This document shows, piece after piece, positions 6,143 to 11,285 of a stretch of 11,285 nt of DNA. The notes under the pieces were generated by a model that saw only the letters and a list, made by a program, of their open reading frames with translations, searched no databases and had not been told where the DNA came from. Position numbers and translations under genes: made by a program. Origin of the DNA: JBAXTU01 sp037130015 (GTDB lineage Bacteria; Patescibacteriota; Patescibacteriia; 2-01-FULL-39-33); NCBI GenBank assembly GCA_037130015.1, contig JBAXTU010000026.1:1-11285 (forward strand), given 5' to 3'. Positions within the stretch are counted from its first letter, which is position 1. Each line of letters begins with the position of its first letter.

Positions 6143-8692
6143 TTAATTATAATGTAACTTATCCTTATTTTTTAACAATTTCAATATTTCAAACCAGGCC
6201 AAGCTCATAATTACTACTACGCAAATAAGCGCAAAATCTTTCAAATAAAGCGGGGCTAAATGAAAAAGATTAGCAAAAAAAGGCACATACAAAACAACCA
6301 TCAAAGAAAAAAAGGCTCCGGTACAAACCATAAATAGCACTTTATTGGCAGATAGTAAAATTTTATGAATATTCTTACTCCACGACAGATTAATAGCAAT
6401 CATTGTTAAATTAGCCAGCACCAAGGATACAAAAACAAAAGAACGCGCCTCTGCCTCGCTTCTGCCTGATTTGACAGCAAAAACAAATAAGGCAAAAGTG
6501 GCAATCAAAACTCCCAATCCTTGAAGCACACTAATAGATACCGTCCTAAGACTAAACATCGGTTGTCTCAAATTTCTGGGAGGTCTTTTCATTATATTCC
6601 TGTCTTCTTTTTCAGATTCAAAAACAGTTGAACAAGCCGGATCAATAATTAATTCTAAAAAAGCAATATGAGCTGGCAGTAGCATTACAGGCATGCCAAA
6701 AAACAAAGGAAAGACAGACATGCCAGCAATTGGCACATGCACTGACAAAATATAACCCATGGCTCTTTTTAAATTATTATAAATTCTTCTGCCTAGACGC
6801 ACCGCATCCACAATGGAAGAAAAATCATCATTAAGTAAAATAAGAGACGAAGCTTCTCTCGCCACATCAGTGCCTCTTTCACCCATAGCAATGCCAATAT
6901 GAGCAGCCTTAAGAGCTGGTGCATCATTAACTCCATCGCCAGTCATGGCTACAATCTCATTATTAGCTTTGAGTGCATTAACGATCAATAGTTTTTGTTC
7001 TGGCATAACTCTGGCAAAAATATTGACGGTTTTTATTTTTTCTCTAAGTTTCAAATGATCCATTTTTTCCAAATCTTCTCCGGTCAAATATTCTTCTAAA
7101 TTTTTGATGCCAATTTTTCCAGCAATAAATTGAGCTGTGCCTGGATAATCACCTGTAATCATTATAATTCTCATGCCAGCTTCATAAGCCTCTTTGACCG
7201 CGCCTGGCGCTGTGGCACGCACTGGATCAACAAAACCCAAAAGTCCAACAAATTGAAATTCAAAATCATGTTGGCTTTCCGGCAATTTGCCACCAAAAAA
7301 TTCCGCCTTAGCCACTCCCAATACTCGTAATCCCCTGTTTGACATTTCTTTTATCCTTCTCAAAACTTCTTGTTTTTGAGTATGGCTGGTATGACACAAA
7401 TCCAAAATCGCTTCGGGCGCGCCCTTAGAAGCAACTATCATTTTTTTCTTGTCACTTGATTGCCACACATGGGACAAAGCCAAAAGTTTTTTTGACAACG
7501 GATATTCTTTTATTAAATCAAAATTATGAAGCACGCTTTTATTATTTTTTAAATATAGCCCTCCCATTTTATTTAATTCTTTTTCAATCGGATCAAAAGG
7601 ATCTTTTTGACTGGCCAAAACCCCACCTTCCAAAAGATTTTTAAAATGCTCTGGCAAATCAGTGGAAGCCAAATCGCTTATTTCATAAAAAGACCCATTA
7701 GCATACAAACTACTTAATTCCATTTTGTTTAAGGTCAAGGTACCTGTCTTGTCTGTACAAAGCACAGTAGCTGCTCCCAAAGTTTCTATGGCTGATGAGC
7801 GTCTGGTAAGCACTTTTTTCTTGGAAATACGCCAAGCACCTAGAGTTAAAAAAATTAAAAGCACCACTGGAAATTCTTCGGGCAAGATAGCCATACTTAA
7901 CGTTAAGCCAGCCAAAAACCCTCCTACTAAATTTCCTTTGGTTAGAGCATAAATCGCCACCACTATCACACAAAGAGTAATCCCAACCACGGCGACATAT
8001 TGAACTATTTTGGCAGTTTCCTTTTTTAAAAGAGTATCTTCATCTTTGATATTTTCCAAGCTCTTGCCGATTTTTCCAATTTCTGTATTTAATCCAGTGT
8101 AATTTATTTTTATCACGCCACGGCCACTAGTCACCATTGAACCAGAATAAACAAAAGGCAAATCATCACCACCCGGTCTTTGGTCTTTTGTTTTTTCATC
8201 CCATTCTGTTTTTCTAACTGGCACAGACTCGCCAGTTAATAGAGACTCATCGATTGAAAGATTTTCACAAGACAAAACCACCGCATCAGCCGGCACCCTA
8301 TCACCTTCATGAATAATAATAATATCACCCTTGACCACTTCCCGACCGGCAATTCTTTTTTGCTCACCATTACGAATAACCAGCGCCCTGGGGCTTGATA
8401 GGTCTTTTAGAGCTTCTAGAGTCTTTTCGGTTTTTCTTTCTTGATAAAAAGTGATGCCTATTACCACAAATACAAAAGATATAAGCATTAAGGCATCTTT
8501 TAAATCACCCATAAAAAAATAAATACCTCCGCAAACCATCAATAAAATAAGCATCGGTTCTGACAAGACTCTAAGTAATAGAAAAAAGCCACTTTGTTTT
8601 TTTTGTGATGGCAATTCATTAAAGCCATCTCGCTTTAAAATTTCATCAGCCTCTTTTTGGGTTAGACCATGAAGATTGTTAATCTTATCCAT
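6143..8692 (-). CDS. P-type cation-transporting ATPase (P2-like), 849 aa
   Basis: All core P-type motifs are present in order: N-terminal cation-ATPase segment (about 5-40), actuator-domain TGES (153-156), TM4 PEEFP (271-275), phosphorylation site DKTGT (D314), nucleotide-domain KGAP (423-426), TGD (513-515) and GDGVND (585-590). A six-helix C-terminal membrane domain follows. Domain layout and length fit P2-type (Ca2+-ATPase-like) pumps, which move cations out of the cytoplasm using ATP; there is no heavy-metal-binding domain or CPC motif. TM4 has PEEFP where SERCA has PEGLP. In TM6, E680 and D684 sit where SERCA has N796 and D800. In TM5, H652 and I655 replace SERCA's N768 and E771. Ca2+ is therefore possible but not assured. 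The gene is monocistronic, with its own extended -10 promoter and terminator. No SD is visible. It would often be auto-annotated as a calcium-transporting ATPase. Confidence 0.93.
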   Translation of the reverse strand: MDKINNLHGLTQKEADEILKRDGFNELPSQKKQSGFFLLLRVLSEPMLILLMVCGGIYFFMGDLKDALMLISFVFVVIGITFYQERKTEKTLEALKDLSSPRALVIRNGEQKRIAGREVVKGDIIIIHEGDRVPADAVVLSCENLSIDESLLTGESVPVRKTEWDEKTKDQRPGGDDLPFVYSGSMVTSGRGVIKINYTGLNTEIGKIGKSLENIKDEDTLLKKETAKIVQYVAVVGITLCVIVVAIYALTKGNLVGGFLAGLTLSMAILPEEFPVVLLIFLTLGAWRISKKKVLTRRSSAIETLGAATVLCTDKTGTLTLNKMELSSLYANGSFYEISDLASTDLPEHFKNLLEGGVLASQKDPFDPIEKELNKMGGLYLKNNKSVLHNFDLIKEYPLSKKLLALSHVWQSSDKKKMIVASKGAPEAILDLCHTSHTQKQEVLRRIKEMSNRGLRVLGVAKAEFFGGKLPESQHDFEFQFVGLLGFVDPVRATAPGAVKEAYEAGMRIIMITGDYPGTAQFIAGKIGIKNLEEYLTGEDLEKMDHLKLREKIKTVNIFARVMPEQKLLIVNALKANNEIVAMTGDGVNDAPALKAAHIGIAMGERGTDVAREASSLILLNDDFSSIVDAVRLGRRIYNNLKRAMGYILSVHVPIAGMSVFPLFFGMPVMLLPAHIAFLELIIDPACSTVFESEKEDRNIMKRPPRNLRQPMFSLRTVSISVLQGLGVLIATFALFVFAVKSGRSEAEARSFVFVSLVLANLTMIAINLSWSKNIHKILLSANKVLFMVCTGAFFSLMVVLYVPFFANLFHLAPLYLKDFALICVVVIMSLAWFEILKLLKNKDKLHYN

Positions 8693-8724
8693 ATTTTAAT
8701 TTATTTTAAATATCTTTATTTTAT

Positions 8725-8733
8725 ATTATATCA
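8725..8733 (-). promoter_or_regulatory. Extended -10 promoter of the P-type ATPase gene
   Basis: The minus strand reads TGATATAAT: a perfect TATAAT (8725-8730) with TG one base upstream, and no convincing -35. The predicted start is near 8718, giving a leader of about 26 nt that is almost pure A/T and has no SD. It has the same architecture as the tspO promoter. Confidence 0.68.
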
Positions 8734-8751
8734 TACACTAATTTTAGAGAT

Positions 8752-8783
8752 AAAAAAACCGCCAAGCGAATTATCGCTGGCGG
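8752..8783 (-). terminator. Intrinsic terminator after the 376-aa repeat-protein gene
   Basis: Arms 8774-8783 and 8759-8769 form a GC-rich stem (CCGCC A GCGA paired with TCGC TTGGCGG on the minus strand) with one bulged base and a 4-nt loop. A run of seven T follows on the minus strand (8752-8758). It lies about 28 nt past the stop codon and just upstream of the ATPase promoter. Confidence 0.85.
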
Positions 8784-8810
8784 ATGTGTTTTATTATTAC
8801 ATTATCGCAA

Positions 8811-9941
8811 CTACTCCTCTTTTGACTTAATGTGCATCACCACTTCAAAAATATAAATAGCTGGAACTAAAAAAACTGCAAATGGCCATCTCCATGGAGA
8901 AGCTAATAGCCACCTAATCAAATTAAGACTATGTTCTTGTTGTTCAAGACGTTGTTCTGATCGACGCGCTCGCCGAGCATACTGTTGAACTTCATGATGA
9001 ATTGAGCCGTGAGTGAGATTAATGACAGCGTTGTGCTGTTTAAGAAACACCAATCTTTCTGCCGCTATCAAACTCAGCCTATGATCATTGCCTATTGAGG
9101 CAATGTGTTTCAATTCATCTGTAGTCATACTTAATACTCTTGCGTAGTTGGCTTTTTGCAATTCATACAATATTTCGCTACGCAGATGAGCATCTGTTAT
9201 TTGATTAAGAACCTGTTCACAAAAAGATTGATTCATAGATGAATGCCCTGCTTCAACTTTTTCGCGAGTATTCCAATAAAGTTTAACTAGGATGTCCTGA
9301 TCCGTGATTTTACTCAGGGCTGCCCGTTTAAACTCGGAACAATGAGATAGTGCCTGAATTTGCGCCAGCAATGACTCCATATTAGGATTATCACCTATAC
9401 TTTCTAGCCACTGTTCATATTCAGATTTTGGTTTTGGCTTTTGTACAGGCAGTGGAGATGCTTGCCGAGGAGTGACATAGACACTAGGAGCACTTGTCGG
9501 ATAATCATCGGTACTATCAGACTCCTCATCTTCCCCGGCTCGACGAGCATCTTCTTGTATTTTTGCTCTGGCCTGATTGGCAGCCAAAGACAGATGTCCT
9601 CTATAGGAGGCATTGCTTTCATCCCATGTCTGATATGGAGCATTAATGCCGGCTTTTCTAATGAGGGTTGCTTTAGCTTCTTCAGCCGCTTTAGCCACTC
9701 TATACTGATAATCTTCTTTACTTGAAGATAAAATATCACGAGTCGGAGCATACTGACCGGCTTCTTCAATGACAACCTTATTGGCTTGTTCTGCAATTCT
9801 ATTTCGATATGTGTCATCATCCTCGCCCCACATTTTAATCTGAAAATATTGGCCAGACTCTTCAATTGTCTGACGATGAGATTCATCAATTCGACGCTGA
9901 TAGGCGTCATCGCTTTCCCAAAAACCTTGTTCTGTACCCAT
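8811..9941 (-). CDS. Uncharacterised repeat protein with C-terminal membrane anchor, 376 aa
   Basis: I do not recognise this as a named family. Four imperfect N-terminal repeats of 31-35 residues are visible, centred on Y14, Y45, Y78 and Y113, each reading roughly W-x-E-S/D-x-x-x-Y-x-x-R/H, then an Ala/Glu-rich helix ending in A/S-G-x-Y/N. Repeat 3 lacks the Trp. Residues about 137-172 form an acidic, then Pro-rich, probably disordered linker. Residues about 202-304 hold three degenerate helical repeats (KITDQDIL, NQITDAHL, MTTDELKHIA) that resemble HEAT-like I-T-D-x-x-L-x-x-I-A repeats. A basic, coiled-coil-like stretch (about 315-340) leads to one hydrophobic helix (353-370) and a short charged end. 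There is no signal peptide, so it is probably tail-anchored with the bulk in the cytoplasm, possibly as a scaffold. Promoter and SD are both strong. The gene is real on coding and signal grounds; its function is unknown. Confidence 0.85.
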   Translation of the reverse strand: MGTEQGFWESDDAYQRRIDESHRQTIEESGQYFQIKMWGEDDDTYRNRIAEQANKVVIEEAGQYAPTRDILSSSKEDYQYRVAKAAEEAKATLIRKAGINAPYQTWDESNASYRGHLSLAANQARAKIQEDARRAGEDEESDSTDDYPTSAPSVYVTPRQASPLPVQKPKPKSEYEQWLESIGDNPNMESLLAQIQALSHCSEFKRAALSKITDQDILVKLYWNTREKVEAGHSSMNQSFCEQVLNQITDAHLRSEILYELQKANYARVLSMTTDELKHIASIGNDHRLSLIAAERLVFLKQHNAVINLTHGSIHHEVQQYARRARRSEQRLEQQEHSLNLIRWLLASPWRWPFAVFLVPAIYIFEVVMHIKSKEE

Positions 9942-9947
9942 GACTAT

Positions 9948-9952
9948 CTCCT
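9948..9952 (-). promoter_or_regulatory. Ribosome binding site of the 376-aa gene
   Basis: On the minus strand AAAAGGAGAT puts AGGAG 6 nt before the ATG at 9939-9941. This supports the chosen start and contrasts with the SD-less genes around it. Confidence 0.8.
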
Positions 9953-9995
9953 TTTCTGTTTTTTGTTTGTTTGGTTTTAATGTGCTTAACGCTGT

Positions 9996-10024
9996 ATATT
10001 AGTCTTATTTTAATAAATTGTCAA
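9996..10024 (-). promoter_or_regulatory. Promoter of the 376-aa repeat-protein gene
   Basis: The minus strand carries a perfect -35 TTGACA (10019-10024), a 17-nt spacer and TAATAT (9996-10001, 4/6 match to -10). The predicted leader is about 48 nt. This is the best -35 in the window. It is divergent from the ABC-F promoter about 30 nt away. Confidence 0.75.
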
Positions 10025-10051
10025 TAGTCTAGCCAAGACTGCCCCATATTC

Positions 10052-10080
10052 TTGCAAAAATCAACAAATCATGTTATGAT
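10052..10080 (+). promoter_or_regulatory. Promoter of the ABC-F gene
   Basis: TTGCAA (10052-10057, 5/6), a 17-nt spacer and TATGAT (10075-10080, 5/6), with TG at 10072-10073 making an extended -10. The predicted start is near 10087, leaving about 65 nt of leader before the ATG at 10153. Confidence 0.72.
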
Positions 10081-10092
10081 AGAAAGCAATCA

Positions 10093-10136
10093 GGCCAAAC
10101 TCTGGCCAGTATCCGCCAACTGGCGGAAATTTTTTT
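10093..10136 (+). promoter_or_regulatory. Leader hairpins with terminator-like element (possible attenuator) ahead of the ABC-F gene
   Basis: Three helices can be drawn. GGCCA/TGGCC (10093-10097 with 10103-10107). GCCAGT/ACTGGC (10105-10110 with 10119-10124). TCCGCC/GGCGGA (10112-10117 with 10122-10127), followed within 3 nt by seven T (10130-10136), which looks like an intrinsic terminator. The second helix excludes both of the others. All lie after the predicted transcription start and before the ABC-F start codon. No ATG-started leader peptide is visible between them. Regulation is inferred; the base pairing is seen. Confidence 0.5.
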
Positions 10137-10152
10137 AAAAATATTTTGCACT

Positions 10153-11285
10153 ATGGCTGAAGAAGTACTGCTACGATTCAATGAAGTTTCTTTTGAATAT
10201 TCCTACAACAAGCCCATTTTAGATGAGGCCAGTTTTAGCGTGCGTCGCGGTTCAAAAGTCACACTCATGGGTCAAAATGGCGCTGGCAAAAGTACTTTAT
10301 TTGGATTAATCAATGGCTCATTAAAACCAAAAAAAGGAAATTTATCAACTACTAATGGCGCTACCATCGGCTCGGCCCGCCAAACTCTGGACAGAGCAGA
10401 CTTTGATTTGACCATGGAAGAATATTTTGCTAAAGCCTTTGATCCGGTACCGGCGAATTTAAAAAGTAAAATCAGTAAGGTCTTGGATGCAGTCAATCTT
10501 GATATTCCGTATGAGAGAAAAGTTGGTGAGATGAGCGGTGGCCAACAAGCTAGACTACTTTTGGCTTTTGGCTTAATTCAAAATCCGGATATTTTATTAC
10601 TTGATGAGCCCACCAACAATCTTGATCAAGCCGGTATTGATCACTTGATAACTTTTTTAATAATGTATGAAAAAACCGTAATTGTTATTTCTCATGATGC
10701 TGATTTTTTAAATTGTTTCACTGACGGCGTTATTTACCTTGATGTCTATACTCACAAAGTAGAAAGCTACAACGGTGACTATTTCACGGTAGTAGAAGAG
10801 ATTGCCAAGCGTATTGAACGTGAACGCATGGAAAACGCCCGAGCCGAAAAAGTCATCAAAGACCGCAAGGAAAAAGTAAATTTCTTCGCCAATAAAGGCG
10901 GTAAGATGCGTAAGCTTGCCAAAAAAATGCGTGAAGAAACTGAAGAACTTGAAGACGATATTGTTGATGTGCGTCGTGAAGACAAAACTATCAGAAGTTT
11001 TGAAATTAAAGAACAAAATATAAATGGCGATGTGGCCATAGTCACTTCTGTACTCACCTTTTACGGACACTTGCCACTCATCAAAGAAGTTGATTTAACT
11101 ATCAGAAAAAAAATGCATGTCCTAGTCTCTGGTCCTAATGGCATCGGTAAAAGCACTTTCCTAAGATCACTCGTGGCTGGCAAAACTGAAGGCGCAAAAA
11201 TCACCGAAGGCGTACGAGTCGGTTATTACAGCCAAGATTTTTCCCAGCTTGATTTTAGTCAAACAGTTTTTGATTCATTAAAAAG
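10153..11285 (+). CDS. ABC-F family ATPase (ribosome-associated), N-terminal about 377 aa; runs off right edge
   Basis: My translation from the ATG at 10153 stays open to the window end. The first nucleotide-binding domain has Walker A GQNGAGKST (40-48), signature MSGGQQARLLLA (127-138), Walker B ILLLDEPTNNLD (147-158) and H-loop ISHD (179-182). A charged helical linker follows (about 212-285, with a KGGKMRKLAKKMREE segment), then a second Walker A GPNGIGKST (327-335). Two NBDs joined by a P-site-tRNA-interaction-type linker, with no membrane domain, define ABC-F. These proteins bind the ribosomal E site and relieve stalled or antibiotic-blocked ribosomes or assist translation (EttA, Uup, YheS and resistance types). 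The subtype cannot be decided without the C-terminus. No clear SD precedes the ATG. It is divergent from the 376-aa gene. The leader contains a terminator-like hairpin, so expression may be attenuated. Confidence 0.95.
   Translation, partial: MAEEVLLRFNEVSFEYSYNKPILDEASFSVRRGSKVTLMGQNGAGKSTLFGLINGSLKPKKGNLSTTNGATIGSARQTLDRADFDLTMEEYFAKAFDPVPANLKSKISKVLDAVNLDIPYERKVGEMSGGQQARLLLAFGLIQNPDILLLDEPTNNLDQAGIDHLITFLIMYEKTVIVISHDADFLNCFTDGVIYLDVYTHKVESYNGDYFTVVEEIAKRIERERMENARAEKVIKDRKEKVNFFANKGGKMRKLAKKMREETEELEDDIVDVRREDKTIRSFEIKEQNINGDVAIVTSVLTFYGHLPLIKEVDLTIRKKMHVLVSGPNGIGKSTFLRSLVAGKTEGAKITEGVRVGYYSQDFSQLDFSQTVFDSLK

Noticed and set aside
9404..9910. A 168-codon minus-strand frame inside the 376-aa gene
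   Set aside because: It is out of frame with a gene that has a promoter, SD, terminator and clear repeats, and it shows no recognisable motif.
8811..9941. The repeat protein as part of a defence or secretion system with the neighbouring ATPase and ABC-F genes
   Set aside because: Each gene has its own promoter, and two of the three have visible terminators; the right-hand gene is divergent. No nuclease, toxin or sensor domain is visible.
10708..11070. Minus-strand frames of 92 and 120 codons opposite the ABC-F gene
   Set aside because: The plus-strand frame carries all ABC-F motifs. The antisense frames are Phe/Ser-rich shadows of the Lys/Glu-rich linker.
1..11285. CRISPR array, insertion sequence, tRNA or rRNA
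   Set aside because: I found no regular direct repeats with spacers, no transposase motifs and no tRNA- or rRNA-like conserved stretches on either strand by eye.

Overview
This is an AT-rich bacterial window (hand-counted samples run from about 26% to 48% GC, mostly near one third). It has short intergenic gaps, several stop-to-start distances below 10 nt, and many genes with no Shine-Dalgarno (SD) sequence. These traits, a small polysaccharide operon and GC-rich CCGCC/GGCGG hairpins suggest a compact genome, possibly Patescibacteria/CPR (Parcubacteria-like). That placement is inference; no rRNA or other marker is present.

Layout: (1) 1-3497, minus strand: an operon read right to left, with a Wzx/MATE-type flippase, a GT4 glycosyltransferase, a GT2 glycosyltransferase and the 5' part of an RsuA/RluB pseudouridine synthase that runs off the left edge. 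The flippase -10 box lies so close to its ATG that the mRNA may be leaderless. (2) 3556-4065, plus strand: a lone VOC (glyoxalase-fold) gene with its own promoter and a strong SD, closed by a hairpin that can terminate both strands. (3) 4082-6083, minus: a TspO/MBR membrane protein followed 7 nt later by an L-lactate permease (LctP) family transporter. (4) 6092-8733, minus: a single P-type cation ATPase with its own promoter and terminator. (5) 8752-10024, minus: an unrecognised 376-residue protein with four N-terminal repeats, a Pro/acidic linker, degenerate HEAT-like repeats and a C-terminal membrane anchor. (6) 10052 to the right edge, plus: an ABC-F ATPase cut by the window end, with a terminator-like hairpin between its promoter and its start codon.

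How the genes work together: region 1 is a coherent surface-glycan module in which sugars are added at the membrane by GT2/GT4 enzymes and the lipid-linked glycan is flipped. Regions 3 and 4 are membrane transport functions. The ABC-F protein acts on ribosomes. The most interesting items are the 376-residue repeat protein and the possible attenuator ahead of the ABC-F gene. I see no CRISPR array, transposase, tRNA or rRNA, and no clear multi-gene defence or biosynthetic system.
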